DNA from: a virus
IMG/VR virus record: IMGVR_UViG_3300031857_001206
Span: 1 to 25,947 of that record
DNA length: 25,947 nt
Strand: one strand, 5' to 3'
Below, piece after piece: positions 11,944-20,238 of the stretch. The first letter of the stretch is position 1; the number at the start of each line of letters is the position of its first letter. The position numbers and the translations under genes were made by a program. The notes beneath the pieces were generated by a model. It made no database searches and had not been told where the DNA came from. It saw only the letters and a list, made by a program, of their open reading frames with translations.

Positions 11944-13385
11944 CACCGAATCCTTCTTGCTGGTGCAGGGGCTACTGTCAAGAATACAGCACCAACAGCA
12001 ATCAGCGCACGACGAGTACCAACTGGCACAGTCGAGTTGAGTGGAACATAGTTGTCTGCGAAACCTTGGAAGATGTTGAGTGTTGATTCGAATGCTTCAC
12101 GCACTTCTTGAGGTGCTTCCTGTACGGCAGCAACTACCGCTTCCGCTTCGTCTGGGCTGAGTTCGGTTGGGGTGATTTGGGTGAAGAGCTGTTCGGCTTG
12201 GGCGGGGGTGATGTGGTTGAGTACGGCTGGGCTGGTGATGAGGAGGGTGGCTTGGCTGGTGTCTAGGTCTTTGGTGAGGACTTCATCCACGATGGCTTCT
12301 ATGGCCTCTGAGGACGCTTCTGAGAGGGCTTCTAGGGTGTCTAGCAGTTCTGTTTGGGTGAGCGGTTTTGGCTCGTCTGTGGGGGCTTGTAGCGTTGTGG
12401 TCACATCAGGTTCAGATGTGGTCACAGGAGGGACGGTTGATGTCGTTGTTGGTGGATTTGTTGAAGTTGTGCTGGTTGTTTGTAACGGAGGCGGGAGCGT
12501 TGTGGTGGGGACTGGTTCTGGCTCCGTTGTGGTGGTTGTCGTTGTTTCGAGAACAGTAGAGGTTGTTGCCGGTGGCACATAAACCGTCGTCGTCGTGGTT
12601 GTTACCGTTGGAACATAAACTGTCGTGGTTGTTGTTGGGGCTACAGTCGTTGAAGTACTTGTCGTCGTCGAGCTAGTTGAGGTAACCGTTGAAATACTTT
12701 GTTGGAGCGTTGTTGTTGTTTGTGGTGGTGCCGTTGTGGTTGTTGGGACGGACGTTTGAGGAAGACTCGAAGTCGTAGAAGTTGTTTCTTGAACTGTCGT
12801 AGTAGTCGGGTTGGTGACAGGGACAGTCGTTGACGGGACAGTAGAAGTAGAGGTCGTCGTAATTGTTGTGGATGAGATTGTAGATACCCATTCACCCAAG
12901 CCTAATGTCAGCCCTGTAATCGTGAGGTTGCCTGGTTGGCAGCATGAGTCAGTCGAGTACTGCTGGAATGCGAAGATGTCGCCAGCCTGAACCTGAATCA
13001 GTTCTGATCCGGTGGCATTGTTCTCATTCGTCAGCTTGGTGATGACCCCGTTGAGAATGATTTGTGGAGGGTCATACCAAGACCCATCATTGGTTTGATA
13101 CGCCCATTGGAAACCGAGTTCGTTTGTCTCCTCTGGGATGATGGCCTGCATCCGAACATAATGAGACTTCCCAGCACACGTCCCACCATCAGCACCCGTG
13201 AGTTTGAACCCACCCTCAACCGGCTCAACCGTCCCACCCTGTTCAGCGAGGCAAGACTTAGAGAACTCCCAAACCCCAAACGTGTCAGCCTCAGCCGATG
13301 ATGATGTGACTAGGAAACCGAAGAACGCTGGGAAGAAAACTAGATAGCGGGAAACTCGACCCAAGCCTGATTTGCTTCGTCCCAC
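11943..13385 (-). CDS. Secreted mucin-like Thr-rich surface protein
   Basis: 480 residues. A signal peptide covers about 1-34 (LVFFPAFFGFLVTSSSAEA). Residues 35-165 look like a beta-sandwich, possibly carbohydrate binding, with C45/C70 and the pair C148-C149. Residues 168-335 are a Thr/Ser/Pro/Val spacer, likely extended and open to O-glycosylation. Residues 340-450 are helical and acidic, and 453-480 form a hydrophobic, basic tail (TRRALIAVGAVFLTVAP). The last 50 residues recall the ends of surface proteins in aquatic Actinobacteria, from memory only. The GTG at 13385 is the least certain point; it overlaps the previous gene by 46 bases and has only GGGAAAG upstream. Tip adhesin or exported host-surface coat are both possible. 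Confidence 0.72.
   Translation of the reverse strand: MGRSKSGLGRVSRYLVFFPAFFGFLVTSSSAEADTFGVWEFSKSCLAEQGGTVEPVEGGFKLTGADGGTCAGKSHYVRMQAIIPEETNELGFQWAYQTNDGSWYDPPQIILNGVITKLTNENNATGSELIQVQAGDIFAFQQYSTDSCCQPGNLTITGLTLGLGEWVSTISSTTITTTSTSTVPSTTVPVTNPTTTTVQETTSTTSSLPQTSVPTTTTAPPQTTTTLQQSISTVTSTSSTTTSTSTTVAPTTTTTVYVPTVTTTTTTVYVPPATTSTVLETTTTTTTEPEPVPTTTLPPPLQTTSTTSTNPPTTTSTVPPVTTSEPDVTTTLQAPTDEPKPLTQTELLDTLEALSEASSEAIEAIVDEVLTKDLDTSQATLLITSPAVLNHITPAQAEQLFTQITPTELSPDEAEAVVAAVQEAPQEVREAFESTLNIFQGFADNYVPLNSTVPVGTRRALIAVGAVFLTVAPAPARRIR
12381..12884. repeat. Low-complexity Thr-codon tract
   Basis: About 500 bases encoding residues 168-335 of the mucin-like protein. The coding strand is dominated by ACN and TCN codons broken by short CCA/GTT units, without an exact tandem period; the element TTTTTVYVP recurs twice (around residues 252 and 263). 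The plus strand shows long open frames here, but they are a composition artefact. Such tracts change length by slippage. Confidence 0.7.
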
Positions 13386-13675
13386 AGATAATCTTTCCCA
13401 TCCGCAGGGTAATCAATCGGTGCTTGCCAATCATAGTTCTCATCAAGCGACCAAGACTCAAACGGCTTAGGTGAAATGAAAACATCAGCAACCGCATCGT
13501 AAAAATAATTCGGACTAGCATATTGTTTTCTTTGCGATCCGTCCACAAAAGTTTCTAACCATATACCACCAAACAAGTTATGACAAAAAAATTCACCATT
13601 TGATGCGTCCTCTTCATGTACGACTATTGTGCGTAGAACAACATTGTTCTGATCTAACTCAACAAAATAAGCCAT
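13340..13675 (-). CDS. Tail-fibre-associated conserved phage protein
   Basis: 111 residues starting MAYFVELDQNNVVLRTIVVH. It has FVDGSQRKQYASPNYFYDA, then FISPKPFESWSLDE and DYPADGKDYLWDEANQAW. This DGS-RKxYA and W-LDE arrangement is a family I recognise from many marine and environmental phages, where it lies beside tail fibre genes; its activity is unknown. The ATG at 13675 overlaps the stop of the glycine-rich gene as TAATG. It probably assists folding of, or forms part of, the host-contacting fibre. Confidence 0.7.
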   Translation of the reverse strand: MAYFVELDQNNVVLRTIVVHEEDASNGEFFCHNLFGGIWLETFVDGSQRKQYASPNYFYDAVADVFISPKPFESWSLDENYDWQAPIDYPADGKDYLWDEANQAWVEFPAI

Positions 13676-14406
13676 TAGAACGTGATGCTTCCACTTGATG
13701 TCCATTCATAAACCCTGAAGCCGTTAGCAACAGTAATAGTTGGACTTCCAGTTGTTGCTGTTGCAGGTGCAAAACTGTCTGCATATTTTATTGCAACAAT
13801 TCCTGCTATTCCATTTGAACCAGCAGCACCACCACTTGCTCCAGCACCACCAGCACCACGAGTGCTTCCCATTCCACCAGAACCGCTAAAACCACCACCG
13901 CCACCACCAGGAGCGTATGTTGTTGTTGCACCAGTTGTTGATGCAACTCCGTTCGCTACGCCAGCACCACCTGCTGCACCAACGCTTCCGCTACCGTTTG
14001 AACCGTTTCCACCTGCACCTGCACCACCACCTCCTGAGTTGTTCGTGCCACCGTTGGTTCCACCTGAGAAATCTCCGTTACTGCCACCAAAACCAGCACG
14101 ACCAAAAACGGTTTCACCACCTCCACCGCCGCTAGCTGTCACAGAACTAAACACAGATGAACTTCCACCGCCACCACTTGAATTATTGCCACCGCCACCA
14201 CCAAAGCCACCGACAGTTACAGTAAGGGCGACACCTGATGCAACAGCAAAAGACGAATTAGTTCGCAAAGCACCACTAGCACCACCACCGCCAGCCCAAT
14301 AACCAGCAGGGTATGGGCCTCCACCACCACCGCCTCCACCGACAACAACATATTGGACTGTTGTCGGTGGAGCAACACCACCATCTACTCCCGCGAGAAT
14401 TTGCAT
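13675..14406 (-). CDS. Glycine-rich tail tip/adhesin protein
   Basis: 243 residues from the ATG at 14406 (AAAGG upstream). After a short N-terminal anchor (MQILAGVDGGVAPPTTVQYV) almost the whole protein is Gly-rich, with runs of 5-8 glycines broken by Ser, Asn and Ala, likely a polyglycine-II sandwich like that of phage fibre adhesins. It ends with FRVYEWTSSGSITF, a closing motif of glycine-rich phage fibre proteins. A surface-exposed receptor-binding role is likely. It follows the other tip proteins and precedes the fibre-associated gene. An in-frame start at 14439 would overlap the previous gene and is rejected. Confidence 0.8.
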   Translation of the reverse strand: MQILAGVDGGVAPPTTVQYVVVGGGGGGGGPYPAGYWAGGGGASGALRTNSSFAVASGVALTVTVGGFGGGGGNNSSGGGGSSSVFSSVTASGGGGGETVFGRAGFGGSNGDFSGGTNGGTNNSGGGGAGAGGNGSNGSGSVGAAGGAGVANGVASTTGATTTYAPGGGGGGFSGSGGMGSTRGAGGAGASGGAAGSNGIAGIVAIKYADSFAPATATTGSPTITVANGFRVYEWTSSGSITF

Positions 14407-14408
14407 GA

Positions 14409-14792
14409 CTAGGCCTTTACGTTGCCGACCATGACCCAAGCATCGGTATCGATCTTGAGAACAGTACAGACAGCATATTGATCAGCAAGTTTCAGTTTGC
14501 TTCCAGCAGAACGAATGACTGCTGTACCAGCTGGAGCAAAAGTTGCAGTACCAGTAGACAAGTTCATGAAGTTCAGCTGGTCACCGATAGCAAACGCCAC
14601 AGATGAGTTCGCAGGGATAGTTATCGTTTGCGCTGCCACATTATTCAACGTCGTCAACTGACCTACCTGAGCTGTGCCAGGTGTGTAGGCCGTACCGGTT
14701 TGAGCGTTGATGGTGATAAGTGCATTAGCAAGAATGTTCATGTTGTTACTGGTGAGAACATCCCCAGGTGAAAATGTTGGTCTGACTGCCAT
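14409..14792 (-). CDS. Tail fibre/tip structural protein
   Basis: 127 residues starting MAVRPTFSPGDVLTSNNMNI. The opening FSPGDVLTSNNMNILANALI resembles the helical start of phage tail-fibre subunits; the rest is beta-rich with Thr repeats (TPGTAQVGQLTTLNNVAAQT, TATFAPAGTAVIRSAGSK). It likely forms a trimeric knob or collar at the tail tip. The ATG at 14792 has AGGAGA 5-6 bases upstream. It lies between the minor tail protein and the glycine-rich adhesin. Confidence 0.65.
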   Translation of the reverse strand: MAVRPTFSPGDVLTSNNMNILANALITINAQTGTAYTPGTAQVGQLTTLNNVAAQTITIPANSSVAFAIGDQLNFMNLSTGTATFAPAGTAVIRSAGSKLKLADQYAVCTVLKIDTDAWVMVGNVKA

Positions 14793-14800
14793 AGTGTCTC

Positions 14801-16054
14801 CTATGTTACCGCATAAGTACTGTCATCAAGTTCGCTGGTGTCAAGTATAAACGGCAACACCAACTGCACCTGACCTAACCCTAAAAACACCTCATGACGG
14901 GATGGGGCGATCTGATGACGAATGGACTCAACCACCACGTTCTGTCGAACCACCGAAGGAGTACCAACAGCGAACCGTTTCTCCACCGCCAAAATATCGC
15001 CAATCTCCAACGAGGCCATCAACTCTTGCTGAGCAGAAGACAACCCGTTCATCAACACACTTGTCTCATTGAACACCACCTCCGGTGTCTGGTACCTGCC
15101 CAGCAAAGCCACAGCCAAAGCAGAACCAGCAGCGTCATTGACCAACGGCAAATTGTTTAGAGCAAAGTTCTTAATCCCATACTCAGCCTGTGATGCCGTA
15201 CCATTCACAACACTCAAGACACTCGAACCCTGCACCTGAACCGAAATACGATTCAACACAGTCTCAGCACCATAAAGATTATTCAACGAACGAATTGGAA
15301 CATCCGTCACCGCAGTCCCACCCAACACCGCCACAGCCGTCCCAAACGAAACCTGCACACGAGGATCAAACACCAACATCCCATCACGAGACGCATAGAA
15401 CCGACCATTCTCCGAAACCTGCAAAGCCTGCAAAGCCTCCAACACGTTCGCATTATCCTCATACGCAACCGTCCCAACCGTTGCCAAACCAGGGTTAATC
15501 TCACGCAACGCAGTCGACCAAGACACCTCATTCCTAGACAAGATTGCGTCAACCCGCTCAGACGTGAGCTGCTGTGATGGATTGAACCCGACAAGGTTCG
15601 TCTGGGCTAACTGTGCCAAAGCATCAACAGCGAGAATCTGTGCTGATGATAACTGTGGCTCATCATATTCAATGTTCAAGTCGTAGATGTAACCCTTGAA
15701 CATCGCAGCCGTTCCAGCCGAACCACCATAAACCTCAACCGCTCGACGTGGAGCAATACCCAAATCGCCCTCGTACCAAGGCGAAGCAGTATTCAACGGG
15801 TCAAACGACCTACCAGATGCACGGTCATCAGCAAGGATCGCAAGCGTTCCGGTATTGAATGTGTCTACCTGATTCGTGCGCCCACGATTGATAGTGATGC
15901 TCTGAACATACTCAGTAATATCTACAAACTCTGTTGAACCCTCAAGGGTGTCCTCACCGTCAAGAAGACTGGAATCCAATTTGAAGATGTTCGTCTTAAA
16001 CCCGACATCCAAATTAACCTTAAGGGTTTCCCCCCACACCGCTTGTTTAGCCAT
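14801..16054 (-). CDS. Minor tail protein (distal tail/baseplate type)
   Basis: 417 residues directly after the tape measure, where siphophages place the distal tail and baseplate proteins. It has segments typical of beta-rich tail-hub proteins: DITEYVQSITINRGRTNQVD, a pattern seen in phage minor tail proteins, then GYIYDLNIEYDEPQLSSAQI and EIGDILAVEKRFAVGTPSV. No peptidase or lysozyme motif is visible. The ATG at 16054 shares bases with the tape measure TAA (TAATG). The exact name (Dit or hub) cannot be settled without structure comparison. Confidence 0.75.
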   Translation of the reverse strand: MAKQAVWGETLKVNLDVGFKTNIFKLDSSLLDGEDTLEGSTEFVDITEYVQSITINRGRTNQVDTFNTGTLAILADDRASGRSFDPLNTASPWYEGDLGIAPRRAVEVYGGSAGTAAMFKGYIYDLNIEYDEPQLSSAQILAVDALAQLAQTNLVGFNPSQQLTSERVDAILSRNEVSWSTALREINPGLATVGTVAYEDNANVLEALQALQVSENGRFYASRDGMLVFDPRVQVSFGTAVAVLGGTAVTDVPIRSLNNLYGAETVLNRISVQVQGSSVLSVVNGTASQAEYGIKNFALNNLPLVNDAAGSALAVALLGRYQTPEVVFNETSVLMNGLSSAQQELMASLEIGDILAVEKRFAVGTPSVVRQNVVVESIRHQIAPSRHEVFLGLGQVQLVLPFILDTSELDDSTYAVT

Positions 16055-18078
16055 TAGAAGATTGAACCAATAGAACCAAACGAGAATTGTCCACCGGTGA
16101 AGTTCAGGTATTCACGCAAATACTGCTCAATTTCCTGACCCACCTCAATACCACTAGCACCCAACCCAGCATTAACAATAATGTTCATTTGACGATCAAT
16201 ACCAGATACCAAATCACTAGCATTATTAGCCAAGGTGCTATCCGGAACAAGGTTCGCCATCGGATTAGGCATCCCACCTAGAACCTTCGGATACTTCTTA
16301 ATCAAATCAGCTGTCGCCTGCAACGAAGCATTGAACTCATCCTGAGCGTTCTTCGTATTAGTTACCGCCTCCTCCCAAGCCTCATACGCTGAAACCTGTT
16401 GACGAGTCGCATCCTCAACATCACGCAACGCCTGGTCATAAAGAATCGAACCAACAGTCGCACCATGAATAGCCTCATTGAGCAACCGTTGCTGGTCATT
16501 CAACTCCTTAGTTGACTCAGCCTGAGAATCAGTAGCATCCGAAACAGACAACTTCGCCTCAGCCAAATTGATTTCAGCACGACGAATATCTATTGGAGAA
16601 GACTCAGGGTCTTTACGAACCTCAGCAAGATTCTTCTCAGCATCAGCAACCGAGAATACAGCCTCCTCAACCCCATAAACAGCCCGCTCCTGCGCACGTT
16701 GTGCCTTAGCCAACTCAGCCTGCGCAGCCAACGCCTCAGGTGAACCAGCACCATAGCCACGTTCAATCTGAGCCAACTTAGCCTTAGCATCAGCCAAGTT
16801 CGTATTTGCATCAGTTAAAGATGCAAGCGACTTTTTCTCAGATTTCTGGGCATCATTGAACCTAAGTTGCAACGAAGTTGACTTCTTTATTGAATCCCCA
16901 TACGCCTTCAATTTTTGCTCAGCCGTAACGATTGCTTTCGTTGCCCCCTTCAAACCACTCTTGTCATCACCAGCCAATTCTGTTATTGAACCCTTGAAGC
17001 CAGTTTGCTGATTTATCGCATCACGGATATTTAATTTGTAATGGTTTACAGATGTTCCCAACTTGTCAAAGGAGTTCATCAAAGGAACGATTGGGATTTG
17101 CTCTTTGACCGAAGACTTCATGTCTTCCCATGCACCCTTGAAGTCAAGAGTTGCAGCTCTGTATGCAGCTCTTGACAGATAGATGAACGGGGCGATTGCG
17201 TTTGTAGCGAGGGCGAAACCTACTGCTATGAACTTGAGTGTTGAGACGATGGCCTTACCAGCACTACCTGATTCGAATAGGAGTTGCTGGAAACCTGCGA
17301 GCAATCCTTTTTCACCGATGACTGTGGTGACACGTTGAATGGCTGGGGCAACATTGTTGACCAAGTATTCAGAGAACCTTTGAAGATATGGCAATAACGC
17401 TGCGCCTACTGTTTCTAATATTTCCCCAAACTGACCTTGCAAAATCTTTAACTGTCCACCGAACGTATTCGCAGCTGTTTCCGCAGCACCGCCGAATTGG
17501 TCATTCAACAAACCAACAACCTTTTCAAAGTCCTTTGACTTCTTAATGTTCTCATCGAGCGGGATGCCAAGTCTTGATAGTGCTGTGAACTGTCCCTGGC
17601 TCGCCTTAGCCAATGCCAACGAAACAGACGCAAGGTCTTTACCTGTGGCAGCAGAAATATCTTGAGCGGTATTAAGCAGGTCTTGAGATTGAGTAAGGTC
17701 ACCTGTTGCTCGAACCAACGTGCCAAGCGAGCTTCGAAGTTCCACGTCGGAGGTTCCGGTGCGAAGTTGTGTGACCGATATGTATCGTTCAGCCGAAGCA
17801 GTCAACGCCTCATTGGCTCCAAAGGTTTTCTCCAGCTGACGCTGTAACTCTGCCTGCGATGCTTGGTCTTCCATCGCAGCCTTAACCGATTTAGTTAATC
17901 CAACAGCGATAGCACCGAATGCTGCCGTAGCCCCAACCGCCAAAGCACCAAACAAAGGTGAGGTCTTAGAAACCTGATTCCCGAAACCCTTGATGTCACC
18001 GGATAGAAGTTTCAGCCCTGCTTTGGCTGCAGCGGTATCAGAAATAAACTTAACAACGAACGTGCGCTCACCAGCCAT
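16054..18078 (-). CDS. Tape measure protein
   Basis: 674 residues, the longest tail protein in the window. The N-terminal part (TFVVKFISDTAAAKAGLKLL, then a hydrophobic FGALAVGATAAFGAIAVGL) and a region with YISVTQLRTGTSDVELRSSL and ALAKASQGQFTALSRLGIPL are typical of actinophage tape measures. A second hydrophobic stretch lies near residues 270-295. Residues 395-590 are long coiled coil with Ala/Glu/Lys repeats (NLADAKAKLAQIERG). At about 1.5 Angstrom per residue a tail near 100 nm is predicted. The ATG at 18078 has no clear ribosome site. Two genes lie between it and the tail assembly chaperones, which is unusual. Confidence 0.92.
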   Translation of the reverse strand: MAGERTFVVKFISDTAAAKAGLKLLSGDIKGFGNQVSKTSPLFGALAVGATAAFGAIAVGLTKSVKAAMEDQASQAELQRQLEKTFGANEALTASAERYISVTQLRTGTSDVELRSSLGTLVRATGDLTQSQDLLNTAQDISAATGKDLASVSLALAKASQGQFTALSRLGIPLDENIKKSKDFEKVVGLLNDQFGGAAETAANTFGGQLKILQGQFGEILETVGAALLPYLQRFSEYLVNNVAPAIQRVTTVIGEKGLLAGFQQLLFESGSAGKAIVSTLKFIAVGFALATNAIAPFIYLSRAAYRAATLDFKGAWEDMKSSVKEQIPIVPLMNSFDKLGTSVNHYKLNIRDAINQQTGFKGSITELAGDDKSGLKGATKAIVTAEQKLKAYGDSIKKSTSLQLRFNDAQKSEKKSLASLTDANTNLADAKAKLAQIERGYGAGSPEALAAQAELAKAQRAQERAVYGVEEAVFSVADAEKNLAEVRKDPESSPIDIRRAEINLAEAKLSVSDATDSQAESTKELNDQQRLLNEAIHGATVGSILYDQALRDVEDATRQQVSAYEAWEEAVTNTKNAQDEFNASLQATADLIKKYPKVLGGMPNPMANLVPDSTLANNASDLVSGIDRQMNIIVNAGLGASGIEVGQEIEQYLREYLNFTGGQFSFGSIGSIF

Positions 18079-18087
18079 GCGACGATT

Positions 18088-18798
18088 CTACTCAATAACA
18101 GACAACCCATTCCGCAAAGCAACAAACTCATCAAGCATCGCAGAATACAAAGCCTTACCTGTGAGACCATCCCAACGAGAAATATCTACAGGCGCATTCC
18201 ACCAAGTCTCATCCAATATCTCTGAACCAGCACGACGCTGACGAGGTTGACGCACCTGCTTCGAGCGTGGTGACACAGGGTTGACAACAGGTTCAACATC
18301 CAACTTAAAGGATGAATCAAGCAACTCGCCATGACCCTCATGGAACTCAAACGGCTGATCTGGTGCGTGTTGAGGCAGATAGAAAATACGTGCAGGGTCT
18401 TTAGTCTGAGGGTCACCAACCAGCCCGATACGGTCATGCAACTCTTGCCAGACCACACGCCATAACGACGCAGGCACCTTCTCCGCTAACGGCAAAACAA
18501 GGTGATAGTGAGGGTCGTCTAGACGATGCGAATAGGTGGAGTAAGCAAACCATTCCAAACCGTCAAGACGTGCATGGTCAAACGCTTCACCGTCCATGTC
18601 CACAACCAACGCCTCAACAAACCTGACATTACGGTTACCTCTGGTAGTACCAGCGTCATACTCAACCGGAGACCACAACGCACCCGCAGCCTTAACAGCG
18701 TTCTCCTCATGCAACGACAACAGCTCTTTCAACTGCTCCCAAGACGAAGCCAACGGCTTCGGATAAATCGACTTCACATTCTTGAACAGAACAGCCAT
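18088..18798 (-). CDS. Archaeo-eukaryotic-primase-like protein inside the tail module
   Basis: 236 residues with an AEP/Rep-type core: VDMDG with D67 and D69 as DxD metal ligands, YSTYSH at 86-91 with H91 as the sxH-type residue, H97 and H99 in DDPHYHLVLPL, and KDPARIFYLP at 133-142 with R137. This order is that of primase-like and plasmid-replication domains. No helicase domain is attached; the C-terminus is basic then helical (VSPRSKQVRQPRQRRAGSEI). The ATG at 18798 has a very strong AGGAGGAGG and 40 bases of leader, so it is well expressed. A replication-type gene between neck and tape measure genes is out of place. It may be a moron or a defence-related primase-like protein; sure of the fold, unsure of the role. 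Confidence 0.7.
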   Translation of the reverse strand: MAVLFKNVKSIYPKPLASSWEQLKELLSLHEENAVKAAGALWSPVEYDAGTTRGNRNVRFVEALVVDMDGEAFDHARLDGLEWFAYSTYSHRLDDPHYHLVLPLAEKVPASLWRVVWQELHDRIGLVGDPQTKDPARIFYLPQHAPDQPFEFHEGHGELLDSSFKLDVEPVVNPVSPRSKQVRQPRQRRAGSEILDETWWNAPVDISRWDGLTGKALYSAMLDEFVALRNGLSVIE

Positions 18799-18838
18799 AA
18801 CCCCTCCTCCTAGAAGGGTACAGGAAACTCAGCCGAAG

Positions 18839-19357
18839 TCAAGCACCATCTTTCAAAGTATTCAGTACTCGCTGAATAGAGTCCAGATATTCCCTAGCGA
18901 TATTCTCTTTCTCTTTGCGCACAGTAGGCCAGAAAAAATATGCCGAACGCCCACGATGACGCAAGAACTGTTTTGTTCTAGGTCGAGCCTGACCACCAAA
19001 CTCAGCACCAAAGAACACGTCACCCCTAGTGACGTTACGCTTACGCTTCCGGTTCGGGTTAGATGCCGAAACAAAACCTGACTTGTCATCCAACTTGATA
19101 GTAGGGATACGGTCACGCCTAGCCCGCATACCCTTCATCACCTCAGTAGCCTGACGATTACGAGTTACAGTCCCAGCCTCAACCTTGGCTTTATCCACAA
19201 GGTTCTGTGCCACAGTTTGCGCAGCCTTACGCATCTCAATATCAAATCGTTTATCAGCCTTTGAAGCATCACGCAAAAACTCGTAGATACCTTGTATCTG
19301 AATCGCATCATTACCGCCAGTAATGCTAACTTGACCTGCTCTACCAAAAACCGCCAT
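18839..19357 (-). CDS. Neck protein, HK97 gp10-like
   Basis: 172 residues. The first part is helical (YEFLRDASKADKRFDIEMRK, AAQTVAQNLVDKAKVEAG), followed by a beta part with FFGAEFGGQARPRTKQFLRH and RGRSAYFFWPTVRKEKE. The EFG...F..RG....FFWP pattern is the hallmark of the HK97 gp10 / neck family that links the tail to the head. It normally lies between the head-tail connector and the tail terminator, but here follows the tail assembly chaperones. The ATG at 19357 comes 9 bases after the frameshift product ends. Confidence 0.75.
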   Translation of the reverse strand: MAVFGRAGQVSITGGNDAIQIQGIYEFLRDASKADKRFDIEMRKAAQTVAQNLVDKAKVEAGTVTRNRQATEVMKGMRARRDRIPTIKLDDKSGFVSASNPNRKRKRNVTRGDVFFGAEFGGQARPRTKQFLRHRGRSAYFFWPTVRKEKENIAREYLDSIQRVLNTLKDGA

Positions 19358-19366
19358 ACAGCAAGA

Positions 19367-19776
19367 CTACCTGTTTAGATGAATTGCTCTCCAACGCAAA
19401 TAAGCAAACATCGTGAACAACATTCGAGGGTCTTCTGCCAGCAACACCGATGGTGCGATACCTGTCTCAACAGACAGGTAAGCCATCATCCAATGGGCTG
19501 ACTGATCTCCAAAGGGACGATCACGGCATCAGCCTGGTTGCCCAACTCCAATGTCTCAACCTCGTTAATCCACGAATCAAAATCCAAACCTGTTTTCTTT
19601 TGACGATGCTCCGAATGCCATGCGATAAACGCAAGATCAGTCAAAGTCAATTCAGCTTCAAACTTCGCAACACTCTTATTGAACTTCTTTTCAAACGCAA
19701 TAAAGTCAGGGAATGTTGCCATAATAATTCGCTTGGACTGATCCAAAGCAGAAGTCATCTCTAGAGCTATCTTCAT
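19367..19776 (-). CDS. Tail assembly chaperone, frameshifted long form (gpGT-like)
   Basis: Produced when ribosomes on the short chaperone slip back one base at CCCTTTG (19510-19516). Reading then continues as PFGDQSAHWMMAYLSVETGI and ends at the TAG at 19367, about 136 residues in total. The extension (AYLSVETGIAPSVLLAEDPR, then FTMFAYLRWRA) matches the usual second part of actinophage chaperones. These bind the tape measure and guide major tail protein onto it; only the long form is thought to make that link. An ATG within the extension (19486-19488) could in principle start it alone, but has no ribosome site. Confidence 0.85.
19486..19776 (-). CDS. Tail assembly chaperone, short form (gpG-like)
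   Basis: 96 residues with the recognisable chaperone pattern FIAFEKKFNKSVAKFEAEL, LTDLAFIAWHSEHRQKK, DFDSWINEVETLEL. It is placed directly after the major tail protein, as in nearly all siphophages. The ATG at 19776 has GGAGG 6 bases upstream. The in-frame stop is reached 24 bases after the slippery heptamer. The short form is made in excess and the long form in small amounts by frameshifting, a ratio known to matter for lambda tail assembly. Confidence 0.9.
   Translation of the reverse strand: MKIALEMTSALDQSKRIIMATFPDFIAFEKKFNKSVAKFEAELTLTDLAFIAWHSEHRQKKTGLDFDSWINEVETLELGNQADAVIVPLEISQPIG
19510..19516 (-). promoter_or_regulatory. -1 ribosomal frameshift site CCCTTTG
   Basis: In the zero frame the codons are CCT TTG; after a -1 slip they become CCC TTT, the X XXY YYZ heptamer rule. 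The -1 frame is open from here to 19367 and encodes the expected second chaperone domain, with length divisible into codons exactly after one slip. Nothing else in the overlap gives a comparable slippery site. A stimulatory structure was not identified by eye. Confidence 0.85.
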
Positions 19777-19812
19777 TTTCTACCTCCGCAGGTAAGGGTT
19801 GTTAAAGAAAAG

Positions 19813-20238
19813 TTATGCGCCAGTACCGGTCTTAGTTACAGCACCATCGATTGGATAGGTGACCGATGCGGTAGCAAGATCGCCAACAGCACCAGCAACA
19901 GGAGTCCAAGTCAAAGGAAGTACGTTGAATGCGTACTGTGGATTGCTTGAAGAAGCAGCACCAGTTCCGTTTGGCTTAACTGTCACAGGTACAGCAGTAC
20001 CAGCGTTCCAAGCGTCGTAGAACAACTTCTCAATCGTTGGGTAATCCTGATGCAACTCAAGTGTGATTGAGTTGTCTGCGAGACCTGCGATGCGGGTAAC
20101 CGCACCAGACGAGCCGAACGAAGTTGTAGCTACTTCCGCTTTTGACAGGTTTAATGTTACTGATGCTACGTAACTGGTGATATCGGTGTTTGCCGTACCG
20201 AAGGTAACCGCCACGTTTGTAAGAACTTGCTTTGCCAT
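19813..20238 (-). CDS. Major tail protein
   Basis: 141 residues, beta-rich with the usual major tail opening VTFGTANTDITSYVASVTLN, the core SFGSSGAVTRIAGLADNSIT, and DYPTIEKLFYDAWNAG, the helix seen in lambda V/HK97-type tail tube proteins. It forms the tube of the siphovirus tail. It is placed after the tail terminator and before the chaperones. The ATG at 20238 has AGGAG 8 bases upstream, and a possible promoter lies in the 74-base gap before it, which would suit a highly abundant protein. Confidence 0.88.
   Translation of the reverse strand: MAKQVLTNVAVTFGTANTDITSYVASVTLNLSKAEVATTSFGSSGAVTRIAGLADNSITLELHQDYPTIEKLFYDAWNAGTAVPVTVKPNGTGAASSSNPQYAFNVLPLTWTPVAGAVGDLATASVTYPIDGAVTKTGTGA

Noticed and set aside
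12172-12582. Long plus-strand frame opposite the Thr-rich gene
   Set aside because: Val/Ser-rich reading caused by the low-complexity Thr tract on the other strand.
12641-12895. Minus-strand frames rich in Gln, Arg and Leu over the Thr tract
   Set aside because: Out-of-frame readings of the same ACN repeats.
13862-14302. Plus-strand Pro-rich frame of 146 codons
   Set aside because: It is the reverse complement of Gly codons (GGN to NCC) of the adhesin gene; no start signal.
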